Shown here piece by piece: positions 49,768-57,195 of a stretch of 64,000 bases of DNA (position 1 is its first letter; every line of letters starts with the position of its first letter). The stretch is taken from positions 20,086 to 84,085 of the forward strand of contig DATGGK010000215.1 of the NCBI GenBank assembly GCA_035308565.1. The letters are read 5' to 3'. A program made the position numbers and the translations under genes. This DNA comes from JANXLS01 sp035308565 (lineage in GTDB: Bacteria > Planctomycetota > SZUA-567 > H5-PLA8). Below the pieces are notes generated by a model. The model was not told the DNA's origin and made no database searches. It saw only the letters and a program-made list of their open reading frames with translations.

Positions 49768-50544
49768 ATGAAAAAGCACATTCTTGCAGCCGTCGCCATT
49801 CTCGCCATTCTGGTTTCGATCGTTCAATCGGTGCGCTTGAATTCCGTCACGCAGGAATTGAACGCCGCGCGCGAAAGGGCCTCCGGAGTCGCGACACTTC
49901 AAGAGCGCCTCTCGACGCTTGAGAAGCAAGTCGCTGATAATCAAAGCGAAACCGCGGCGCTGAAATCAAGCGTGCAGGCGCGCAACGATGAACTCGCGCA
50001 GCTTGAGAAGAAAGTCTCCAACGTCGAACAGAATCCTGTTGTGAATGGCTATGCGCTCGCCCGCCAACGAATCACGCCCGACGGCAACGTCATTCGCTGG
50101 AATGCGGAGGACAACGTCGCGGCAATCACGGCCAACGGCCAGACACGCGTGACGCGAATTGCCGGCGATGCGGTCAATCTTCAGGATGCCGAAGCCGTTG
50201 CGCGCGCGGCGCGCCCTGATTTGGCGCCGGCCATGAAAGACGGCAACGCGAAAATCATCGACGACAAAAACGACATCGTCGAACTCCAGTCCAAGGACGG
50301 CAAGATCATTCAGCAATTGCGCGACCCCATGATCGCCAAGCGGCTGCGCGCCGCGCAAGCTCCAGGCGCGGCTGCGACCGACAAGCCCGCGGCGGCAACT
50401 TCGGCGCCCGGCACGACGCGCGAGAAGATTTTGATTTGGCGCGACGCGCCCGCATTGACTCCGCCGCCCGCGATCGATGCGCCGCCCGCGGCTACGCCTA
50501 AATCCGGCGCGGTAAAACCGCCCAAGGCGCCGGAGGAGTTTTAA
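49768..50544 (+). CDS. Membrane coiled-coil protein paralogous to the sigma factor extension, 258 aa
   Basis: An N-terminal TM (KKHILAAVAILAILVSIVQSV) and a coiled coil that aligns residue for residue with the sigma factor's extension: VTQELNAARERASGV, LQERLSTLEKQVADN, AALKSSVQARNDELAQLEKKVSNVEQ. A sheet-like middle part and a Pro-rich C-terminus (PPPAIDAPPAATPKSG) follow. It is probably a duplicate of the membrane-anchored part without the sigma domain. It may interact with the sigma factor through the shared coiled coil. ATG 49768 is preceded by GGAGG. Confidence 0.8.
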   Translation: MKKHILAAVAILAILVSIVQSVRLNSVTQELNAARERASGVATLQERLSTLEKQVADNQSETAALKSSVQARNDELAQLEKKVSNVEQNPVVNGYALARQRITPDGNVIRWNAEDNVAAITANGQTRVTRIAGDAVNLQDAEAVARAARPDLAPAMKDGNAKIIDDKNDIVELQSKDGKIIQQLRDPMIAKRLRAAQAPGAAATDKPAAATSAPGTTREKILIWRDAPALTPPPAIDAPPAATPKSGAVKPPKAPEEF

Positions 50545-50671
50545 CCGCGGAAAACTTAACGCGCTATGGCCACCGCCATGTGTAGCCCAGCTTGCTTTTC
50601 TTCAATCCATTCGTGAAGGATCGTGCGATTCGCTGTTCACTTCCTTGGTTGTGTCGATGGCTGTCGTGCCT

Positions 50672-52483
50672 CTATCCCAGCGCCGCCACCAACTCCCCCG
50701 GCCTCTGAAACCGCTTCCCCGGATCCTTCTCCAACAACTTCATCACAATCTTCTCCAACTCAACCGGTATGGCTGAATTCAATTCGCGCGGTGGAACCGC
50801 CACTTGCGTCACGTGTTTGACCATGATCTGCAATTGATTCGGCGAATCGAAGGGCACCGAACCCGTGAGCATGTGATACGCGGTGATGCCCAGTGAATAC
50901 AAATCGGCGCGGATGTCGATTTTGTCCGGCGACGTCGCCATTTCGGGCGCCATGTACGCAGGCGTGCCTTGAATCGAATTCTCGCCGCGCAGCATGGTGA
51001 GCTGCTCGTTGCGGATCGACAGATCGACCTGGCCGCTGATGGGGTTTGCCACGGGCAGGCGCTTAGCCAGACCCAAATCCGCAATCTTGATTTCGTGTTC
51101 GGCGCCGAACATCAGATTCGCCGGCTTGATATCGCGGTGGACGATTTTGATTTCCTCCGCCGCGCCCAATCCCAGCGCCGTCTCGCGGATGATTCTGATC
51201 ACGCGGTCCGGCGGAAGTTTGCCGCCGGATTTTTCGATCAACTGCAGCACGCTCCCGTTCGGCGCGAATTCCATGGTCAGATAGTATTGGCCGTGTTGCT
51301 GCCCGGCTTCGTACAGGCCGATCACATGCTTGTGACGGATGCGAATCGCCGTGCGGGCTTCGCGCAGAAACAGCGCGACGTAATCGGGATTTTTGCTGGC
51401 CAGATCGATCGGCAGCACTTTGACCGCGATGGGAATGTCGAGCAACTGGTGCCGCGCTTTGAACACCACGCCAAACGCGCCTGCGCCAACGAGGTATTCG
51501 AGTTTGCATTGCCCCACCGAATCGCCGACGGCCAGCGGGCGCGCGTCCACGGCGGGCGCCACCGTCGTATCGGACATGGTCAGCGGACCGAAACTGCTGG
51601 GGCGCAGCGTGGGTTGAATCTGAATGTTATTCTTGAGCGCGTTGAGTTCTTCGATGAACTCGCACGTGCACTCGAAGCGCTTGGCCGGGTCCGCTTGGAG
51701 GCAGCGCATGATGAACGCACAAAAATCCGGCGCGAGATCGGGTTTGAGTTCCCGCGGATCGCGCGGCGTCTCTGTCAGCGTGCGCGCGATCAATTCGGTC
51801 CGCGAGCCTTTCCCGAATGGCGACTGCCCCGTCACGGCGCAGAAGAGCGTCGCGCCGAAGCTGAACATGTCCGATCGCTCGTCGATGTTGCGCGATTGCT
51901 TGAGTTCTTCCGGCGGCCAGAATCCCGCCATATAAGGAGCGTGCGCTTCGATCAGCGCCGGATCGAGCGCGATGCGCGGCAGGTTGACCACGTCGAGCTT
52001 TGGAACGCCTTCGCTGTCCACCAGAATCCGCGCCGGACTCACGCCGCGATGAATGTAATCCGCGCGCCAGAGCGCGAAAAGGCCGTCGGCGATCGGATTG
52101 AGAATCTTCAACGCGTCGCATTCCGAAAGCGGGCGTTCTTTAAGCCGTTCGTTGAGCGGCACGCCGCTGCTGAATTCGATCACGTTGTATCGCTGCCCTT
52201 TGTAAAACCCCACGTCGTAAACGGCTGTGAGATTCGTGTGGCGAATCTTCGCGTACTCGCGGATCGAACGGTGCAAATCATCGACAATGCGCGAATCGAT
52301 CTGTTCGGCGACGCCGGGTTTGATCACGCGCAGCAGCACAGGGATGTCGAGGCCGTCGTGATGCGCCAGAAAAATCTCAGCGAACTGGCTGTCGCGCAGT
52401 TTGCGCTCGACGGTCAGCGTACTGATGGCGATGGTCGGCTTGCCGTCGGTGAGCGGAAGCGACTCGAGGAACGGGTTGCTCAT
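50672..52483 (-). CDS. Tandem pseudokinase-kinase Ser/Thr protein kinase, 603 aa
   Basis: Two protein-kinase domains. The first (about residues 25-300) is degenerate: no Gly-rich loop, catalytic Asp region reads YIHRGVSPARILV instead of HRD...N, and the DFG site is LDVVN. The second (about 333-600) is intact: VGAGAFGVVFKA (P-loop), AVKVL (Lys), IVHRDIKPANLMF (HRD) and IADLGLAK (DLG for DFG), then GTPAYMAPE and a normal C-lobe. So the C-terminal domain should phosphorylate Ser/Thr, and the N-terminal one probably regulates it. ATG 52483 starts the homologous region; the frame upstream is open but not coding-like. There is no TM helix. Confidence 0.9.
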   Translation of the reverse strand: MSNPFLESLPLTDGKPTIAISTLTVERKLRDSQFAEIFLAHHDGLDIPVLLRVIKPGVAEQIDSRIVDDLHRSIREYAKIRHTNLTAVYDVGFYKGQRYNVIEFSSGVPLNERLKERPLSECDALKILNPIADGLFALWRADYIHRGVSPARILVDSEGVPKLDVVNLPRIALDPALIEAHAPYMAGFWPPEELKQSRNIDERSDMFSFGATLFCAVTGQSPFGKGSRTELIARTLTETPRDPRELKPDLAPDFCAFIMRCLQADPAKRFECTCEFIEELNALKNNIQIQPTLRPSSFGPLTMSDTTVAPAVDARPLAVGDSVGQCKLEYLVGAGAFGVVFKARHQLLDIPIAVKVLPIDLASKNPDYVALFLREARTAIRIRHKHVIGLYEAGQQHGQYYLTMEFAPNGSVLQLIEKSGGKLPPDRVIRIIRETALGLGAAEEIKIVHRDIKPANLMFGAEHEIKIADLGLAKRLPVANPISGQVDLSIRNEQLTMLRGENSIQGTPAYMAPEMATSPDKIDIRADLYSLGITAYHMLTGSVPFDSPNQLQIMVKHVTQVAVPPRELNSAIPVELEKIVMKLLEKDPGKRFQRPGELVAALG

Positions 52484-52783
52484 ACTTGGGAATTTACCGA
52501 ATCGCCAACGCAAGTAAACCAGAATTGCACCGGAATCGCCTTCCCCTCTGTGGAAACGACGGCGTTCGCTTCGCGAAGCGGGCGGCGGTACAGGAAAATA
52601 TTTTTCAAAAAACGTGTTGACTTTTAGGGAATCGGTGTTGTAGGAAGGGTGTTCCACGAAAACCTATTGGGTGCCCGGCACGCTTTATTGGCGTCCCTTC
52701 AATCCGAGCAAAATCGAGGATGGTTGCACATGCGGCGAGCGCTGCGCGCTTTGGCACGCGTGGGGATTTTTGTGGGGTGATTT
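52484..52783. other. Intergenic region, 300 bases
   Basis: No gene or clear promoter seen. The divergent genes 50672-52483 and 52784-54040 start at its ends. It contains a GCTTCGCGAAGCGGGC palindrome (52568-52583). Confidence 0.4.
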
Positions 52784-54040
52784 ATGGACGGCATGGACAA
52801 GGTGGACGGGATGGACGGTGGGAATGCGGGTGGTGTGGGTGGTGCGCGACCCCTCACCCCGGACTCCGCTTCGCTTCGTCTCGGCCCTCTCCCGGGGGGA
52901 GAGGGCAACGGCGGCTCGCTGCGCGAGTCGGGCCGGCAGGATGCCGGCGCTCCGAAGCGGTTTGAGCCGACGTTTTCTTCGGAGATCGAGCGGCGGCGGT
53001 ATGAGATGATGGAGTGGCAGGATCAGGCGGCGTACGATTTTTCGCAGGAGGCGGGGTGTTCGATTGAGGATGCCAAGGTTTATGTGGAGGCGAAGTATAC
53101 GGCTCAGATGCTGCCGAAGAGTCACGCTCAGCGGCGGATGCTTTTGAGCTATTTGAGGGAGCATACCTATGGGAAGCCGCCGATGTGGCAGTGGGTTTCG
53201 GGGTGGGACAAGAATGCGGAATATGAGTTGCCGGAGCGGCGGCGGCGGATACGGCATCTGATTGAGGCGGTGAAGAATCAGATTCGGGCGGGATTGATGC
53301 TTCAGGAGCGCGATCAGGGAACGGAGTTTGAGGAGGAGCGGACGGTATATTGGGATCCGATTATTAATGTGTGCGAGATTTTTGGGATTGCGCAATCGGC
53401 GCTGTCGCGGTTTTCGGTGGAATTGACGGGGCTGAATTTGCGAGGGCTTGTGGATTTTGTGCGGGTGGAGTCGGCGGTGAAGAGGATGAGGGCGGAGGCG
53501 CGGGAGTTTTTAATTCAAAATGCAAAATGCAGAATGCAAAATGAACAGCAATGTGGATTGGATGGTGGACTTAGTAGACAAACGGGTAAAGAGACAGTGA
53601 AAGAGGCACAGTGTGCAAATTTGACAAGTGATGAGGAGAAGCTTGAGTTTCATAGGGAAGAAACTTGGGCGGTTTGGAAGGCGCTGCGGGAGTCGAGGAA
53701 GGCGCCGGTGTTTTGCCGCAATTCCTGGGCGCAGGGGTATGGGTTTTCTTCTTATCAGCGGATGTATCGGGCGTGCAAGGCGAAGTTTGGGATGACGCCG
53801 CAGCAGATGGAGATTACTTTTATTGAGGAGGCGATTCGGCTGTCGGAACTGAACGAATGCAAAATTCAAAATGCAAAATGCAAAATTGATGCGCCGTATT
53901 TGATGGGGAAATTGGGGGAGAAGTTGGTGAATCGGGTTTTTAAGGAGTGGACGTTTGAGGAATTGAGGGCGGAGTGGAGGACGGTTCGGGGGATTGATGA
54001 GATATTTGAGGCGGAGCGGGTGAGGAGAAGTGGGGAATAG
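52784..54040 (+). CDS. Unclassified protein carrying several repeat-derived segments, 418 aa
   Basis: I do not recognise a family with certainty. Residues 1-13 are encoded by 9-bp repeats (TGGACGGCA type); 23-58 by REP-like palindromes; the conserved-looking body seems to begin at about residue 60 (EIERRRYEMMEWQDQAAYDFSQEAGCSIEDAKVYVEAKY). ATG at 53006 or 53009 could be the original start. About residues 244-254 and 358-368 are encoded by AATGCAA heptad arrays. A segment near 325-340 (GYGFSSYQRMYRACKAKFGMTPQQ) recalls a helix-turn-helix of the AraC type, but this is only a resemblance. The stop codon lies inside a further heptad array. Confidence 0.6.
   Translation: MDGMDKVDGMDGGNAGGVGGARPLTPDSASLRLGPLPGGEGNGGSLRESGRQDAGAPKRFEPTFSSEIERRRYEMMEWQDQAAYDFSQEAGCSIEDAKVYVEAKYTAQMLPKSHAQRRMLLSYLREHTYGKPPMWQWVSGWDKNAEYELPERRRRIRHLIEAVKNQIRAGLMLQERDQGTEFEEERTVYWDPIINVCEIFGIAQSALSRFSVELTGLNLRGLVDFVRVESAVKRMRAEAREFLIQNAKCRMQNEQQCGLDGGLSRQTGKETVKEAQCANLTSDEEKLEFHREETWAVWKALRESRKAPVFCRNSWAQGYGFSSYQRMYRACKAKFGMTPQQMEITFIEEAIRLSELNECKIQNAKCKIDAPYLMGKLGEKLVNRVFKEWTFEELRAEWRTVRGIDEIFEAERVRRSGE
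52785..52823 (+). repeat. Nonamer tandem repeat, TGGACGGCA type
   Basis: Four 9-bp units beginning TGGAC (TGGACGGCA, TGGACAAGG, TGGACGGGA, TGGACGGTG) at the start of the gene 52784-54040. Confidence 0.75.
52852..52907. repeat. REP-like palindrome inside the 418-aa gene
   Basis: CCCCTCACCCCGGACTCCG...CGGCCCTCTCCCGGGGGGAG, of the 1465-1518 class, followed by a GCCGGCAGGATGCCGGC palindrome at 52932-52948. In frame. Confidence 0.8.
53512..53546 (+). repeat. Heptad array inside the 418-aa gene, AATGCAA type
   Basis: AATTCAA, AATGCAA, AATGCAG, AATGCAA, AATGAAC. In frame; the same words occur at 16029-16063. Confidence 0.88.
53856..53890 (+). repeat. Second heptad array inside the 418-aa gene
   Basis: AATGCAA, AATTCAA, AATGCAA, AATGCAA, AATTGAT. 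In frame. It lies 310 bases after the first array. Confidence 0.88.
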
Positions 54041-54145
54041 TGGGGAGTAGGGAGTAGGGAGTGGGGAGTAGGGAGTAGGGAGTAGGGAGTAGGGAGTAGG
54101 GAGTAGGGAGTAGGGAGTAGAGAGTAGGAAGTGGGGAGTGGGGAG
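54033..54145 (+). repeat. Long heptad array, GGGAGTA type
   Basis: About fourteen 7-bp units, mostly GGGAGTA, with a few 8-bp slips and flanking GGGGAGT. The stop codon TAG of the preceding gene (54038-54040) is inside the first units. Confidence 0.93.
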
Positions 54146-54224
54146 GCGCTTCGGGGAACTCATTCTTGCTTTCCGCGCGTCGCCCGTTGTGTTAAATGAA
54201 CCACCATTAATTGAGGTGCCCTCC

Positions 54225-56684
54225 ATGAGCATTCTTCGCATCGGCTCTCTATTGCTCGCCGCAGCCTGCTCCATCCCCGTTTTCGCAGCCCAGGACGCCC
54301 GCGTCTACCGCGACCGCATCGACGCCCATTGGTTCGCCGGCGGCCAGCGCTTCTGGTACCGCAACGATCTTCCCGGCGGGAAGCGCGAATTCATTCTTGT
54401 CGATGCGGAAAAGGGCACGCGCGCAGCCGCGTTTGACGCCGGTCGCGCCGCCGCCGCGATTGGAAAAGCCAGCGTCGAAAGCCTGCGTTTCGACGACGAT
54501 TTGAGCGCCGTCGTTTTGCAGACAAAAGACAAAGCATGGCGCTTGAATCTGAAATCATACGAAGCCACGCCCGATAAAATCGAAGCGGTTCAGAATGCGT
54601 CGCTGCCGTCCAGCAACCGCCCGCGCCCCTCGCGGCGAACAGGCGATCCGACGACGCTCACGTTCCTCAACCACACCAAAGGCGCCATCGACATCTACTG
54701 GCTCGACACCGCTGGCGAGCGCAAGCATTACGCCGAAGTCAAGCCCGGCGAATCGTGGGAATCCACCACCTACGACGGCCACGTCTGGCTCGTCACGGAT
54801 AAGAACAACGTCACCCAGGGCGTCTTCGAAGCCACGCGCGATCCGTCCACCGCGATCGTCGGCGAGGGTGCCACTGCGGGCTTGTCCCGCAGTGAGGCAC
54901 GCGACCGCGACACTTCGGGGCAAGCCCGCAGTGGCACCCGTTCGCGCGCCGGCGGCGATTCGCCCGACGGCAAATGGTCCGCCTTCGTGCGCGATTTCAA
55001 ATTGGTCGTCCGCAACACCAAGACGAACGAAGAATTAATTCTCGGCGACGACGGCAAAGTCAGCGACAGTTATGCGCAAAACCAAATCTGGTGGTCGCCC
55101 GATTCCACAAAATTTCTCGCCATGCGCACCGAACCCGCGCAGGAACACAAAATTTACGAAGTGGAATCGTCGCCGAAAGATCAAGTCCAGCCCAAACTCA
55201 AAACGCTCGATTACCTCAAGCCCGGCGATCGCATCGCGCACCCGCGCCCGCAGTTGTTCGACATCGCCGCCAAAAAACACGTGGCGATTAAAGAAGATTT
55301 GTTCGCAAATCCCTGGAGCATCGACAGCGTGCGCTGGATGGCCGATTCCTCGCGCGTCACGTTCCTCTACAATCAGCGCGGCCATCAAGCGCTGCGCATC
55401 GTCGCTGTCGATGGCAATGGCGAGCCCAAAGCGATCGTCGATGAAACCAGCAAAACTTTCATCTGCTACTCCGGAAAATATTTTTGCCGCTGGATCGGCG
55501 ACAAAGAAATCATCTGGATGAGCGAGCGCGACGGCTGGAATCATCTCTGGCGTTACGACGCCCAAACCGGCGCCGTGAAAACTCAAATCACCAAAGGCGA
55601 GTGGGTCGTGCAAAACGTCACGCAAGTCGATGAAGCCGCGCGCCAAATCTGGTTCACCGCCGGCGGGATTCGCCCGGGCCAGGACCCCTACTATACGCAT
55701 TTCTGCCGCGTGAATTTCGACGGCACCGGCCTCACGATTCTCACCGAAGGCGACGGCACGCATTCGACGGATTGGTCGCCCGGCAAGCCCTATTTCATCG
55801 ACACCTATTCGCGCATCGACATGGCGCCCGTGAACGAACTGCGCCGCAGCGACACCGGCGCGCTCTGCTGCAAACTTGAAGAGGCCGACGCCAGTGAAGC
55901 GCTCGCCGCGCGCGGCGGGCGCTGGCCCGAACGCTTCGCCTCGAAAGGCCGCGACGGCGTCACGGACATTTTCGGCATGATTATTTTTCCGCGCGATTTC
56001 GATCCCGCGAAGAAATACCCAATCGTCGAAAACATCTACGCCGGCCCACAGGGCTTTTTCACGCCGAAGAATTTCCGCAGAAATTACGGCACCATGCAGA
56101 CGCTCGCCAATCGCGGCATGATCGTGGTCCAATGCGACGGCATGGGCACGTCCGGCCGCTCGAAGAAATTCCACGACGTCTGCTTCAAAAATCTGCGCGA
56201 CGCCGGATTCGACGACCGTGTCGCCTGGATCAAAGCCGCCGCCGCGAAATTTCCCGCACTGGATTTAACGCGCGTCGGCATCTACGGCGGATCGGCGGGC
56301 GGCCAAAACGCCATGGCCGCGCTCTTGTGGCACAACGATTTTTACAAGGTCGCCGTCGCCGACTGCGGCTGCCACGACAACCGCATGGACAAAATCTGGT
56401 GGAATGAGCAGTGGATGGGCTGGCCCGTGGACAAATCCTACGAAGAGAATTCGAACGCCGTCAACGCGCATCTGCTCAAAGGAAAACTGATGCTGATGGT
56501 CGGCGAACTCGACAGCAACGTCGATCCCGCTTCAACGATGCAAGTCGTCGCCGCGCTCGAAAAAGCCAATAAGGAATTCGATTATGTCGTCGTCGCCGGC
56601 GCCAATCACGGCTCGGCGGAGACGCCGTATGGGTCGATGCGGCGGATGAATTTTTTGGTGAGGAATTTATTGGGGAAGGAGTGA
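54225..56684 (+). CDS. Exported S9-family prolyl oligopeptidase/DPP4-like peptidase
   Basis: An 819-residue protein with signal peptide ILRIGSLLLAAACSIPVFA-A. An N-terminal beta-propeller (about residues 25-560) is followed by an alpha/beta-hydrolase domain with the nucleophile Ser in YGGSAGGQNAM (about 705), Asp in GELDSNVDP and His in GANHGSAETPYG. DPP4-type peptidases remove dipeptides or cleave after proline in exported peptides. A REP inverted pair (54866-54940) interrupts the propeller in frame (about residues 215-240). GAGG precedes ATG 54225 by 8 bases. Confidence 0.92.
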   Translation: MSILRIGSLLLAAACSIPVFAAQDARVYRDRIDAHWFAGGQRFWYRNDLPGGKREFILVDAEKGTRAAAFDAGRAAAAIGKASVESLRFDDDLSAVVLQTKDKAWRLNLKSYEATPDKIEAVQNASLPSSNRPRPSRRTGDPTTLTFLNHTKGAIDIYWLDTAGERKHYAEVKPGESWESTTYDGHVWLVTDKNNVTQGVFEATRDPSTAIVGEGATAGLSRSEARDRDTSGQARSGTRSRAGGDSPDGKWSAFVRDFKLVVRNTKTNEELILGDDGKVSDSYAQNQIWWSPDSTKFLAMRTEPAQEHKIYEVESSPKDQVQPKLKTLDYLKPGDRIAHPRPQLFDIAAKKHVAIKEDLFANPWSIDSVRWMADSSRVTFLYNQRGHQALRIVAVDGNGEPKAIVDETSKTFICYSGKYFCRWIGDKEIIWMSERDGWNHLWRYDAQTGAVKTQITKGEWVVQNVTQVDEAARQIWFTAGGIRPGQDPYYTHFCRVNFDGTGLTILTEGDGTHSTDWSPGKPYFIDTYSRIDMAPVNELRRSDTGALCCKLEEADASEALAARGGRWPERFASKGRDGVTDIFGMIIFPRDFDPAKKYPIVENIYAGPQGFFTPKNFRRNYGTMQTLANRGMIVVQCDGMGTSGRSKKFHDVCFKNLRDAGFDDRVAWIKAAAAKFPALDLTRVGIYGGSAGGQNAMAALLWHNDFYKVAVADCGCHDNRMDKIWWNEQWMGWPVDKSYEENSNAVNAHLLKGKLMLMVGELDSNVDPASTMQVVAALEKANKEFDYVVVAGANHGSAETPYGSMRRMNFLVRNLLGKE
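54866..54940. repeat. REP-like inverted pair in the S9 peptidase gene
   Basis: GGTGCCACTGCGGGCTTGTC then CCGCAGTG, followed by an inverse copy ending CCCGCAGTGGCACCC. In frame, adding about 25 residues to a propeller blade loop. Confidence 0.88.
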
Positions 56685-56691
56685 ACGAAAC

Positions 56692-57192
56692 TCAATGCGT
56701 ACCTGCGAATTCACGTTCAACCGAGGGGCCTTTGTATTCGAACCAGCTCAAGAATCGTTTTGTGTCGCGAGCGATATTCAGACAATCGTTGAACTCTTTC
56801 ATATCTTGTGTGCGCACAATCACGCCGGTGCCGCGCTTGGCATTCAGCACCGATTCAATGACCCGCTCGGCCTTGACGCGATCCGCTTCCTTTGCGAATT
56901 TCCACACGGGCGCCCACACGGGACTCGTGGGTTCGCCCAGCGCTTTGAGCGCGCGCAAAATCCGGTTCACGGAACCGTCCTTAATTTGGCTGATCACATA
57001 AAGCCTGTCGTCCAGCCCCCGCGAATTGTGTTTGTCCGAATAAAGTTCAAAGAAAAACTCGAACTTCGGTTTCGCCAACGCGCACACACCTTCAATCGGA
57101 CCGTCGTGCCAATCCAATACGATGGCTTGGCGCGTCTGCCAATTTGCACAGGGAGTTCGGAGCAGTTCATTGTTGTCGGTCAACGTTGTCAT
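56692..57192 (-). CDS. Hypothetical protein, 166 aa
   Basis: A soluble protein without recognised family. Blocks: RQAIVLDWHDGPIEGVCALAKPKFEFFFELYSD and RTQDMKEFNDCLNIARDTKRFLSWFEYKGPS. Its start is 3 bases from the stop of the upstream NtrC-type regulator gene (57196-58716, same strand), so they are probably cotranscribed. Its convergent neighbour, the S9 peptidase gene, ends 7 bases away. Confidence 0.7.
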   Translation of the reverse strand: MTTLTDNNELLRTPCANWQTRQAIVLDWHDGPIEGVCALAKPKFEFFFELYSDKHNSRGLDDRLYVISQIKDGSVNRILRALKALGEPTSPVWAPVWKFAKEADRVKAERVIESVLNAKRGTGVIVRTQDMKEFNDCLNIARDTKRFLSWFEYKGPSVEREFAGTH

Positions 57193-57195
57193 TGC

